The position numbers were made by a program, and so were the translations under genes. The notes beneath the pieces were generated by a model, which had not been told where the DNA came from, ran no database searches, and was given only the letters and a program-made list of their open reading frames with translations. From the NCBI GenBank assembly GCA_902491395.1, contig CABUHO010000001.1, positions 62,001 through 126,000 of the forward strand: a stretch of 64,000 nucleotides of DNA, given 5' to 3'. This DNA is from an uncultured Collinsella sp. (GTDB taxonomy: Bacteria; Actinomycetota; Coriobacteriia; Coriobacteriales; Coriobacteriaceae). This document shows, piece by piece, positions 17,836 through 25,307 of this stretch (position 1 is its first letter; every line of letters begins with the position of its first letter).

Positions 17836-18702
17836 CTAGAGACCAGGTTCTCCAAGCAGGTTAACAATGTGATATGCGAGATAACTCTTCTCGGCATCGG
17901 TAACGACAACGTTATAGGTAGACGACAAGTGGGCGGCTATGGCGTCCGCGCACGAGAATGCGCACGGATACGCCGTTTCATCGATTCGGAACAGCGCGTC
18001 GCCATTGATTTGCCCTGACGTGGGATCGAGCGCTCGCTGCGCGAAAAACTGCAGGTGACGAACGAAACGCTCATAGGGCAGCGAGGTGTCATCGAGGGTC
18101 GTAGCATAGCGCTCGGAAACAATCGCAAGCACGTCGCGAACAAGCTGGACCGAGATGATGAGACGGTCGGAGCGTTGCGGCATGGTGGCGTTGACGATAT
18201 GCAGCGTAATAAAACCCTGCTCTTCTTCGCTCATCTGGATGCCCATATACTCCTTGATAATCTGCAGCGCACGGCCCGCAAGCGCATACTCCTTGCGATA
18301 GAACTGCTGGATCTCGAGCAGCAACGGATTCTCACAGGAGACGCCCTTGCGCTCACGCTCCAAAGCAAGGCTGATATGGTCTGCGAGAGCAATGAGAATC
18401 TTGTCGTTGACATCAACATTGAGCTCTCGACGGAGCATCTGAACAATGTCCTCGGAAATCACGAGGTTGACGGTGGGGATGGACTCTAAAAGATGTGCCA
18501 AGCGGTCGATCGTACGCGAATCCTGAGAAGTGCCCTCCTGCAGCGCATAGGTCTTTTCGACCGATGCTTCATCGATAGCGTCGCCGGCATGACGGCCAAA
18601 GCAGAGGCCTCGACCGATGACAATGAGCTCGGAGCCATCGTCCGAAGTGACCATTGCGACGTTATTGTTGAAAACTCGCTTGATAACCACGGTACCCACC
18701 AC
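17836..18702 (-). CDS. PRD transcription antiterminator (BglG/LicT family)
   Basis: A 288-residue regulator. The first 55 residues (VVIKRVFNNNVAMV onward) are the RNA-binding CAT domain. Two PRD domains follow, about 70-170 and 180-285, with conserved histidines such as LADHIS, LHIVNAT and LAYHIVNLLG that PTS proteins phosphorylate. Such proteins bind a leader RNA hairpin and prevent an overlapping terminator when sugar is present. It lies between the EIIA and EIICB genes and should control this operon. The start is unclear: GTG at 18702 (6 nt after the EIIA stop) or an in-frame GTG at 18690 that would give the family's usual N-terminus. There is no strong ribosome binding site for either. 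Confidence 0.9.
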   Translation of the reverse strand: MVGTVVIKRVFNNNVAMVTSDDGSELIVIGRGLCFGRHAGDAIDEASVEKTYALQEGTSQDSRTIDRLAHLLESIPTVNLVISEDIVQMLRRELNVDVNDKILIALADHISLALERERKGVSCENPLLLEIQQFYRKEYALAGRALQIIKEYMGIQMSEEEQGFITLHIVNATMPQRSDRLIISVQLVRDVLAIVSERYATTLDDTSLPYERFVRHLQFFAQRALDPTSGQINGDALFRIDETAYPCAFSCADAIAAHLSSTYNVVVTDAEKSYLAYHIVNLLGEPGL

Positions 18703-18708
18703 AAGAAT

Positions 18709-19221
18709 TTACTCGGAAAGCCAGACGACAGGCTCTTTAACAGCAACAGGGCCGGAAGCGTGCTCACGAAGAGTCGAGTTCTCCGAACGCTCGCACACGA
18801 TAACGAAGACCGTGGGATCGAAGCCGGCAGCGCGAACCACGTCGAAATCGACCTCGACGAGGGGCTGGCCTGCGTCGACATGGTCACCCTGGGCAACAAG
18901 CGCATGGAAGCCCTTGCCCTCAAGTTTAACAGTGTCGATTCCGATATGCAGCATCACCTGAGCAGAGCTGTCGTCGGACATGATGCCCAGCGCGTGCTCA
19001 GTCGGAAACAGCGCCGCGACAGTACCGGAGACAGGAGCGCACACCGTTCCCTCTTGGGGAACCACGGCAACGCCATCGCCCACGGCACGGCTGCTAAAAG
19101 CGGGATCATTGGTTTTTTCTAGGTGAACAAGCTCGCCGGAAACGGGAGCGAGGATTTCGAACTCGGAGGTTGCAGTCTTCTGCTCATCCGAACCGCCCAT
19201 CAGGCGAGAAAAGAAACCCAT
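18709..19221 (-). CDS. PTS glucose-family EIIA component
   Basis: A 170-residue cytoplasmic EIIA of the glucose type. FEILAPVSGELVHL starts the domain, and VMLHIGIDTV (about 98-107) contains the phosphorylated histidine. It receives phosphate from HPr and passes it to the EIIB cysteine of the EIICB in this operon. The ATG at 19221 has AAGGGA 9 nt upstream; the frame is open further upstream but without family similarity. It is the first gene of the operon and follows a structured leader. Confidence 0.9.
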   Translation of the reverse strand: MGFFSRLMGGSDEQKTATSEFEILAPVSGELVHLEKTNDPAFSSRAVGDGVAVVPQEGTVCAPVSGTVAALFPTEHALGIMSDDSSAQVMLHIGIDTVKLEGKGFHALVAQGDHVDAGQPLVEVDFDVVRAAGFDPTVFVIVCERSENSTLREHASGPVAVKEPVVWLSE

Positions 19222-19246
19222 GGTGGCATGTCCCTTCATAAATATA

Positions 19247-19333
19247 GCCCAACCAAAATCAAGCGAATGCATCCATAGAGACACACCCGTTCAAAGACTT
19301 TGGTTAGGCCCACGTCCGAGGGACTCGGTAACC
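19247..19333 (-). promoter_or_regulatory. Candidate antitermination leader of the PTS operon
   Basis: Upstream of the EIIA gene, on the minus strand, GGTTACCGAG-TCC-CTCGG...TAACC (19302-19333, 32 nt) can fold as a hairpin with an internal loop. The bases at its 3' side (GCCTAACCAAA, 19299-19309) can instead pair with TTTTGGTTGGGC (19247-19258) further on. The two structures exclude each other, as expected for a BglG/LicT-type antiterminator/terminator pair. The T run after the second stem is weak, and the first hairpin does not match the usual RAT consensus closely, so this stays a candidate. Confidence 0.4.
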
Positions 19334-19501
19334 TTCCGCATTTCTTTTTACGGGGGTTATTGTAGGCAACAGCAAAGCCAGAATAGTCATTATGACCGGT
19401 GAGCGGTATTTATTCTTCGATAAACGGTATTTAAGCGACACTTAGGGACGTTCCTTTCCCGCCGGCACCCAGAGACGCTCCTTGCAGCAATTTCGTATGC
19501 G

Positions 19502-20263
19502 CTAGATGAAGAGCTCGCATTCCTTCCGCACGACGCAAACCTTGCTCAGCATCTGGGAAACAGCGGATAGCTTGTTGAGATCAAGCTTGCGAGCGCCTCG
19601 CGGACATACGGCGATGCAGCGCATGCAGGAGATGCACGCCTCGCCAGCTGCTCGCTTGGGGTCGCCCTTGTCGATAGCACAAACGGGGCACGCCGCGGCG
19701 CATGCACCGCAGGAGACGCATTCCTCTGTTGCCTCGGGTGCCATGCGGTGACCCCCAGCTTGTTTATAAGGACGATTGCCGGGGATAGAGGGCTCGGACG
19801 CATCCTCAGCCAACAGCTTTTGCTGAATTTGCTGCACAAACTCTGCGAGCTGCGCCGCATCCTGCGCATCCGGTCGCCCAGCAGCAAACTGTCGCGCAAC
19901 GGAATGTTCTGCAATGGCTGCAACCGCCGCGATCACCCGGAATCCCGCATGCTTCGCAACGTCCTCCAACTCTACGAGCGTGTCCTCAAACGCGCGGTTT
20001 CCGTATACACAAACCAAAACAGTCCGAGCCCCGTTGCCGCGCACCATGCCCAACCGGTCAGCCACCACAGCCGGGATTCTACCGGCATACGCCGGCACAG
20101 AGATTACGGCCACGTCGTCCTCAGTCATCGAGACAGCGCTGAAATCTAGCCCGCTATCGGTCAGATCGACGGTAACGGTATTCTTGTCCAGTGCCCCGGC
20201 CACAAGGCCAGACACCTTCCGCGTTCCACCCGTCGGACTAAACACAATTTCGAATACGCTCAT
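19502..20263 (-). CDS. EFR1-like flavodoxin/ferredoxin protein
   Basis: A 253-residue cytoplasmic redox protein. The N-terminal part looks like a flavodoxin, with the phosphate-binding loop SPTGGTRKV (about 9-17) and a VPAYAGRIPAVVADRL region. The C-terminal part (about 180-230) has two [4Fe-4S] ferredoxin motifs, CVSCGACAAACPVC and CISCMRCIAVCP. This architecture is that of EFR1-type ferrodoxins, found widely in anaerobes with no fixed partner. The ATG at 20263 has GGAGGAGG upstream. It is likely monocistronic. Confidence 0.85.
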   Translation of the reverse strand: MSVFEIVFSPTGGTRKVSGLVAGALDKNTVTVDLTDSGLDFSAVSMTEDDVAVISVPAYAGRIPAVVADRLGMVRGNGARTVLVCVYGNRAFEDTLVELEDVAKHAGFRVIAAVAAIAEHSVARQFAAGRPDAQDAAQLAEFVQQIQQKLLAEDASEPSIPGNRPYKQAGGHRMAPEATEECVSCGACAAACPVCAIDKGDPKRAAGEACISCMRCIAVCPRGARKLDLNKLSAVSQMLSKVCVVRKECELFI

Positions 20264-20815
20264 CGAGGCACCCTCCTCCTACGTCCGGCAACGCGTCAAG
20301 CCGTTTTCACATTCAGACAGAGTATACGGCGCGTGGGATCCCCGTTTTGGTGCACCAAACACCCCAATGCGCCCACCCTGCGCTGTCTGCCTCTTCGTTT
20401 TGTATAAAATACGGTACAGATTGTATATATTTACGGGATACCACCGCGTTCTCCTGAGGTACCCCATCCTGGCCCGTGCAAAAAACGGAGTATTCTGCAA
20501 CGTGACCGCGCCAGCACCGCCGCGGGCGGGCAAAACTGTAGGGCGCTGCGTCATTTAGGGTTCCGACATAGCGAGAATGACGTACCTTTGCTTCGAAAAA
20601 CGGCGAAATCTAACTCAAAACGCTCATAGGGGGTATCTGAAGGCCACCGTTGGCAATACCGAATCGTATGCAGCCAGCTAGAGCTGCTGAATACTCCAAA
20701 AAATGCACGGCACACCCCATGGGACCCATTGCCGCATGGCAGGAAACAGGCCCACGGCATCTTCTAGATGCATTCCCGAGGAAATCACATTTGAACTAGC
20801 GATCGGATACGGCAA
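20264..20815. other. Gene-poor intergenic region
   Basis: About 550 nt with only short open frames of low coding quality (20279-20554 and 20551-20760, both minus). The stretch around 20476-20510 (AAAAAACGGAGTATTCTGCAA) looks like an intergenic repeat of the kind scattered through related genomes, but only one copy was seen in this window. The promoter of the EFR1-like gene should lie near its left end. Confidence 0.35.
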
Positions 20816-20822
20816 ACAAAAA

Positions 20823-20850
20823 GGGCCCCGAGCGTAGTTGCTCGGGGCCC
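20823..20850 (-). terminator. Terminator of the DEAD-box helicase gene
   Basis: An 11-bp perfect stem GGGCCCCGAGC/GCTCGGGGCCC with a 6-nt loop, followed on the minus strand by a T run (A run at 20816-20822). It lies 34 nt beyond the helicase stop codon. Confidence 0.85.
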
Positions 20851-20884
20851 TTGGTTCACCTCGCTTTAGTGGGCGATGCGTATG

Positions 20885-23011
20885 CTATTTGCGCTTGCCG
20901 CCGCCGTCACCGGGGCGACGGGAGCTGCCGCCGCGCTTGCCGCCACGGCTGTTGCCATAGCTGCCACGGTTATCGCGACCGCCGGCACGACCGCCGCGGG
21001 AGCCGGCCTGGTTGCCGCCACGCCCGCCACGATAGCCGCCACGACGCTCCTCGCGGGTATCGTCGTAGTTGCGCCAGTCATCGCGACGATCGCGGCTGGC
21101 ACGCGGGTCACGACGATCACGCGACTCATTAGAACGGCCTGCGCCGCCGCGACCACCGGTGCCGCGAGCACCCTCGCGACGCTCGCCGCCACGGACGCCG
21201 CGCTCTTCAAAGCGCTTGCCGCCGCGCGAACCGCGGCCCTCGTCCTCGCGCTCAACACGACGACGGCCGCCACGGTCCTCGTCCTCACGACGACGGCGAT
21301 GCGCCTCGCCCTGGAACTGCTTGGCACGGCGCTCGGCACGGTTGCCGCGCGGGGCCTGCTCGATGGCACCAGCACCGGCGCGCTCCTCGGCAGCCACCTC
21401 GCGAGCCACGCTCTCCACGGCCTCGTCCACGCGAGCCTGAACGCCCTCGCGCACGCGGGTCTTACCGCCGCGCTTGGGGCGGCTCGGGCGCTCGCCGTCA
21501 CCGCGGCGCTCGTCGCGACCGCGGTTGGAACGACCGGCTACATCGCCGTAGTCATCGCCGTTGCGCTTGCCGTCGCGACGTGCCTGCTCGAGTTTCTTCT
21601 TGCTCTTGGACTTGCCGCGCTTGGTCTTCTTCTTCACCTTAAAGGCCGCAGGATCGCGCTCGGGGTCGACGGCGGGCGGGTTGGGGCCTACATGCAAGTC
21701 GCCGGCCTCGTAGATGTCGGCCGTCTTGTCCATGAGCTTCTCGATCTCGTAGAACTCATCGACGTCCTGCTCGGTCACAAACGTGATGGCCCAGCCCAGC
21801 TCGCCGGCGCGGCCCGTGCGGCCGATGCGATGGATGTAGTCGGTCGGCTCGGCCGGCACGTCAAAGTTCACGACGTAGCGCACATCGCTAATGTCGATGC
21901 CGCGGGCGAGGACATCGGTCGCCACCAGCACGTCGACGGTGCCGTCGCGGAAGGCCGAAAGCGCGCGCTCGCGCTGGGCCTGGCTGCGGTTGCCGTGGAT
22001 CGCGGCGGCCTTGATGCCCTTGCGCTCCAGACGACGGCAGCAGCTGTCGGCGCGGTGCTTGGTGCGCATAAAGACGATGGTGCGCTCCGGGCCCTCCTTC
22101 TTGAGGAACTCGGGCAGCAGGTTGTTCTTGGCCTCGATGGATACCGGGAACACAAACTGGTCGACGGTGTCGGCGGTCGACGTGGCAGGCGCGATCTCCA
22201 CGCGAGCCGGGTCGCTCACCAAGTCGGTGATCTCGCCCACGGCCTCCTCGTCGAGCGTCGCCGAGAACAGCAGCGTCTGGCGCTCGGCCGGCGTCTCGCG
22301 CACAATACGGCGGACGGCGGGCAAAAAGCCCATGTCGAGCATGCGGTCGGCCTCGTCCAGCACCAGTACCTTGACCTCGTTCAGATGGCAGGCGCCCTGC
22401 TCGATCAGGTCGACCAGACGGCCCGGCGTGGCGACTAGAATGTCGCAGCCGTACTTGAGCGCCGCGGTCTGGGGCTTGTAGCTCACGCCGCCCACGACGG
22501 TCACGGCGACATGGCCGGTGACATCGGCGATCTTGCTCGCAACCTCGTCGATCTGCTGGGCAAGCTCGCGCGTGGGGGTGATGACGAGCATCACGGGGCC
22601 GCGGCCGTTGCCCTCGGGCTTCTTGGCGCCGCGGCGGCGGTTGCGGCTGCCGCGCTCGCGCACGGGCTTGGGCGGAGCGATGTGCTCCAGGTTGTTCATA
22701 GTCGGCAGCAAGAAGGCGGCCGTCTTGCCGGTGCCGGTCTGGGCGGCGGCAAGCAGGTCGCGACCCTCGAGCACCACGGGGATGGAGCCAGCCTGGACAG
22801 GCGTCGGCGCCGTGTAGCCCAGGTTCTCGATGGCACGAAGCATCTCGTCCGAAAGTCCCAACTCGTCAAAGGCGGGCAGGTTCTCGGCAGCGGACTCGAC
22901 GGCGTCGGCGGCATTGGCCTCGTCGGCAGCATCGAAGGCAGCCTGGGTCATGGCCTCGCGGGTCTCGTCCAGAATCTCGGCGTCCGTGACGTCGGATACA
23001 GAATTACGCAT
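20885..23011 (-). CDS. DEAD-box RNA helicase with long RG-rich tail
   Basis: A 708-residue ATP-dependent RNA helicase. Motifs in order: Q motif region PAFDELGLSDEMLRAIENLGYTAPTPVQ (about 46-73), AQTGTGKT, PTRELA, VATPGR, DEAD, SAT, then ARGID and HRIGRTGR of the second RecA domain. From about residue 475 the tail is basic: a Lys-rich stretch (KVKKKTKRGKSKSKKK), then more than 150 residues of Arg/Gly/Glu repeats ending in GGGKRK, an RGG-like RNA-binding region. Such tails are known on cold-shock and ribosome-assembly helicases. An acidic Ala-rich stretch precedes the core. ATG 23011 has AAGGAA upstream; it is monocistronic. Confidence 0.93.
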   Translation of the reverse strand: MRNSVSDVTDAEILDETREAMTQAAFDAADEANAADAVESAAENLPAFDELGLSDEMLRAIENLGYTAPTPVQAGSIPVVLEGRDLLAAAQTGTGKTAAFLLPTMNNLEHIAPPKPVRERGSRNRRRGAKKPEGNGRGPVMLVITPTRELAQQIDEVASKIADVTGHVAVTVVGGVSYKPQTAALKYGCDILVATPGRLVDLIEQGACHLNEVKVLVLDEADRMLDMGFLPAVRRIVRETPAERQTLLFSATLDEEAVGEITDLVSDPARVEIAPATSTADTVDQFVFPVSIEAKNNLLPEFLKKEGPERTIVFMRTKHRADSCCRRLERKGIKAAAIHGNRSQAQRERALSAFRDGTVDVLVATDVLARGIDISDVRYVVNFDVPAEPTDYIHRIGRTGRAGELGWAITFVTEQDVDEFYEIEKLMDKTADIYEAGDLHVGPNPPAVDPERDPAAFKVKKKTKRGKSKSKKKLEQARRDGKRNGDDYGDVAGRSNRGRDERRGDGERPSRPKRGGKTRVREGVQARVDEAVESVAREVAAEERAGAGAIEQAPRGNRAERRAKQFQGEAHRRRREDEDRGGRRRVEREDEGRGSRGGKRFEERGVRGGERREGARGTGGRGGAGRSNESRDRRDPRASRDRRDDWRNYDDTREERRGGYRGGRGGNQAGSRGGRAGGRDNRGSYGNSRGGKRGGSSRRPGDGGGKRK

Positions 23012-23295
23012 ATGTTGTTGTTCCTTATCTGCACGCGCAATGGCGCGGCATGCGGCCGCGCGGGCGTGCTTGGTAGTGCGCTAATACATACAAAAACAAA
23101 GGTGCGCACAGAGAGGACGTTGCTCAGCACGCTGGCGATCGCTTTGGCAGCCCTATCACGCGCCGTCCAGACGCAGCAGCTCTAAGCGATGGAGCAGATT
23201 CGCCGCCGGTTAGTATACCCGTGCTTCGCATGCCCCCACGTAAACCACAGATGACGGGATATCGGGGCCGCGCAGGGACTCCCCCACCGGGCAAT
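23012..23295. other. Intergenic region upstream of the DEAD-box gene
   Basis: About 284 nt between the helicase start and hairpin array A. It should hold the helicase promoter. Nothing else recognisable was seen. Confidence 0.4.
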
Positions 23296-23594
23296 GTCTC
23301 AATCAGTAACAGCTACGGGGCAAAACCGGGTCTTACTGTTACAGATCAAGACAAACGGTCGGCCCCATCCGCAAACGTCTCAATCTGTAACAGTTACAGG
23401 CCGAATCTTCGTCCAGTTGTTACAGATCAAGACAAACCAATCCGTCAGAAAACAACGTCTCGATCTGTAACAGTTACTCGGCAAAACCAGCCCCAGATGT
23501 TACAGATCGAGACAGTTGAGCAGCCAGCCGAGGGACAATCTCGATCTGTAACATCTAGACCCCGTATCCCCTACTTGTTGTTACAGATCAAGAC
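23296..23594. repeat. Hairpin-repeat array A, four units
   Basis: Four 57-nt units starting at 23296, 23377, 23457 and 23538 (steps 81, 80, 81). Each unit is a 16-nt arm GTCTCAATCTGTAACA (or close variant), a 25-nt variable interior, and an opposing arm TGTTACAGATCAAGAC (or variant). The spacers between units are 23-24 nt and differ in sequence. So a 16-nt motif recurs about every 40 nt in alternating orientation. The array lies between the helicase promoter side and the terminator of the acetyltransferase gene. It is not a CRISPR: repeats alternate direction and no cas gene is present. Confidence 0.9.
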
Positions 23595-23631
23595 AAACGT
23601 GCTGAGCACCAGACCGACAGACAATAAAAAA

Positions 23632-23671
23632 GGGCCGGACGCCCAGTCATCACAACTGGAACGTCCGGCCC
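23632..23671 (-). terminator. Terminator of the GNAT acetyltransferase gene
   Basis: GGGCCGGACG pairs with CGTCCGGCCC, with an inner CCAGT/ACTGG stem; on the minus strand it is followed by a T run (A run at 23626-23631). It lies about 45 nt after the acetyltransferase stop. Confidence 0.8.
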
Positions 23672-23715
23672 CGTCAAACACCAACTAGGGAAGCTGAACC
23701 AACACCCCGCAGCCC

Positions 23716-24282
23716 CTACTCTGCGTCCGGGTTCTTAAAGTTCTTGGGATCCAAGACCATGCAGGTGTAGGTAATGTCGTGGTCATCGTCGGGAATGGGC
23801 TCAAACCCGTTCTTACCAAAGAAGTCGATGAGCAGATACGCGAGCTTAAACGGATCCGCATCAGCGTCATCAAAGAGATAGCCGCTCAGATCCAGGAATG
23901 CAGGCTGTTGCCCGCCCTCGCTCTCCCAATATCCCAACAGGGCATCGTGCACCAGGCGCGCACCATAGCCGTTGCCGCGATGGTCAGGATCAACATACAC
24001 ATGGCTCAAAAACGTCGACGTTTCCTCGTTGAGCGGGTGCTCCGTAACGGCATCCGGCAGGTCGGGGTCATCCGCACCGCCCGTCACGCAAAAGCCGACC
24101 AGCTCGTCATCGGCAAAGACACCCCAGAGGTAGCAGTTCTCTTCGCCTCCATCGCCGTCCTCGTCCTCTTCCTCAATGTAATCCGCATATGCCTCATAGA
24201 CCTCGTAGCCCGACTGCTCGTCCAGATCGACCATCGCATCCACGTCATCGGGACCCAAAGCCCTTACTTCAATTTCAACCAT
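23716..24282 (-). CDS. GNAT family acetyltransferase
   Basis: A 188-residue acetyltransferase. The acetyl-CoA pyrophosphate loop DPDHRGNGYGARLV (about 99-112) follows a predicted strand FLSHVYV, as in GNAT proteins. An acidic insert (EEEDEDGDGGEE, about 37-48) lies between strands 1 and 2. The substrate is unknown. Its promoter carries the GTTGCGCAAC palindrome (24346-24355) with a TATGCT -10 at the same 20-nt distance as in the kinase/GTPase cluster, so it appears to belong to that regulon even though its sequence shows no link to signalling. Confidence 0.8.
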   Translation of the reverse strand: MVEIEVRALGPDDVDAMVDLDEQSGYEVYEAYADYIEEEDEDGDGGEENCYLWGVFADDELVGFCVTGGADDPDLPDAVTEHPLNEETSTFLSHVYVDPDHRGNGYGARLVHDALLGYWESEGGQQPAFLDLSGYLFDDADADPFKLAYLLIDFFGKNGFEPIPDDDHDITYTCMVLDPKNFKNPDAE

Positions 24283-24319
24283 TGTCCCGTCCTTTCTCTT
24301 ATATCTTTAGGACGAGTTG

Positions 24320-24355
24320 AGCATACGGCGTTGCCCAAGAAATCCGTTGCGCAAC
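24320..24355 (-). promoter_or_regulatory. Regulon promoter P1 (GNAT gene): palindrome + -10
   Basis: GTTGCGCAAC at 24346-24355, then 20 nt, then TATGCT (24320-24325) read on the minus strand, 38 nt before the acetyltransferase ATG. Confidence 0.65.
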
Positions 24356-24419
24356 AAAGAGCGCAGCTTCGAGTAACTGACTAACTCGTTGACGACACCA
24401 CATTCCAAAAATCTTTGAT

Positions 24420-24455
24420 GTTGCGCAACAGAATCAATTTTTCTGGTCCCAGAAT
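24420..24455 (+). promoter_or_regulatory. Regulon promoter P2 (24504 gene): palindrome + -10
   Basis: GTTGCGCAAC at 24420-24429, then 20 nt, then CAGAAT (24450-24455), 48 nt before the ATG at 24504. The hexamer is a poor -10 match, but the spacing equals that of the other sites. Confidence 0.6.
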
Positions 24456-24503
24456 ACGAATTGTCGAAAGACAGACGGAACCATTAATTGGAAAGGAACC
24501 AAA

Positions 24504-25157
24504 ATGGCACTTAAGCTCTCCAACCTCGAGTACAGCAACGATCTCGGGAATCCGATTGTCGCCTCGGTCGGCAAGCGCTCAATCGAGGACTGCATCACCA
24601 TTGTCAACGATGCGCTCAACGGCCTCGTGGATAATTCTCCCTACAGCTATAAGATCAGTGTTGGCAAGATCAAGGTAGTCGATGGCGGTCTCTTCAAAAA
24701 GACGCAGATTCCCGCGCTTCAGATTTTCGCATACGGAATGCAGTCCCAGGTTTGGGCAACGTACGTTTGCGTCCTCCAGGGTTCTGACCTCAAGACCTAC
24801 CGCTGCCCGAGCACACGCGCCGAAGCGGCAGAGCAAGCTGTAAAGGCCGCCGAGGAGCAGGCAAACATGATGGACGAAGATGGTCCCGCCCTTAACAACA
24901 TGCTGAACCGCGGAATCGGAAAAGGCTTTGCCAAAAAGGCCGAGAAACTCGTCGACGACACCGACATTGCAGCAGAAGCCGACTTCTGCAATTCCGTCCA
25001 GACCGTACTTGAGCACTTCGAGGACGCGGCGGCAGGTAAGGACCTGTCCAGCTTTGCCCAGGCCGCTGGCAATGCAGGCGGCTTCTGCCCCAACTGCGGT
25101 GCCCCCGTGGAAGCCGGCGCCGCGTTCTGCCCCAGCTGCGGCAACAAGCTTGCTTAA
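24504..25157 (+). CDS. Unknown protein with C-terminal double zinc ribbon
   Basis: A 217-residue protein of unknown function. The first 110 residues form a mixed alpha/beta domain (ISVGKIKVVDGGLFKKTQIPALQIFAYG region), followed by an Ala/Glu-rich helical stretch (about 110-185). The last 26 residues hold two CxxC knuckles, CPNCG and CPSCG, forming one zinc ribbon. It is transcribed alone from a promoter with the regulon palindrome and ends in a strong terminator. The same C-x2-C-G...C-x2-C-G ribbon occurs in several other proteins of this cluster, suggesting shared partners. Confidence 0.75.
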   Translation: MALKLSNLEYSNDLGNPIVASVGKRSIEDCITIVNDALNGLVDNSPYSYKISVGKIKVVDGGLFKKTQIPALQIFAYGMQSQVWATYVCVLQGSDLKTYRCPSTRAEAAEQAVKAAEEQANMMDEDGPALNNMLNRGIGKGFAKKAEKLVDDTDIAAEADFCNSVQTVLEHFEDAAAGKDLSSFAQAAGNAGGFCPNCGAPVEAGAAFCPSCGNKLA

Positions 25158-25178
25158 CAAATAGCGAATAGAATCCCT

Positions 25179-25216
25179 AACGCCCTCCCAGAAGAGCAGT
25201 CTTCTGGGAGGGCGTT
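25179..25216 (+). terminator. Terminator of the zinc-ribbon gene
   Basis: A 16-bp stem AACGCCCTCCCAGAAG/CTTCTGGGAGGGCGTT around AGCAGT, followed by TTGCTTT on the plus strand, 21 nt after the stop codon. Confidence 0.8.
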
Positions 25217-25237
25217 TTGCTTTGGAATGTAACCACG

Positions 25238-25279
25238 AGGAGGCCCCGCTGGCGCAGTGACACGTCGGCGGGGCCTCCT
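25238..25279. repeat. GC-rich inverted repeat after the 25308-27251 gene
   Basis: AGGAGGCCCCGC (25238-25249) pairs exactly with GCGGGGCCTCCT (25268-25279). It lies downstream of the minus-strand gene and may terminate it, but no T run follows. Confidence 0.5.
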
Positions 25280-25307
25280 TGGAAAACGATTTCAAATACG
25301 AAGGCAT

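Noticed and set aside
19190..19221. MGFF start of the PTS EIIA as a member of the MGxF island group
   Set aside because: The EIIA is a known family whose N-terminal stretch varies, and it has neither regulon promoter nor zinc ribbon.
20279..20554. 91-residue minus-strand frame in the intergenic region
   Set aside because: No ribosome binding site, composition unlike coding DNA, and it contains a repeat-like stretch (AAAAAACGGAGTATTCTGCAA).
20551..20760. 69-residue minus-strand frame
   Set aside because: Unusual residue use (many Ser, Cys, Phe), no start signal, no family resemblance.
23296..23594. CRISPR-like array
   Set aside because: Repeat halves alternate orientation, spacers are homologous between arrays, and no cas gene is nearby.
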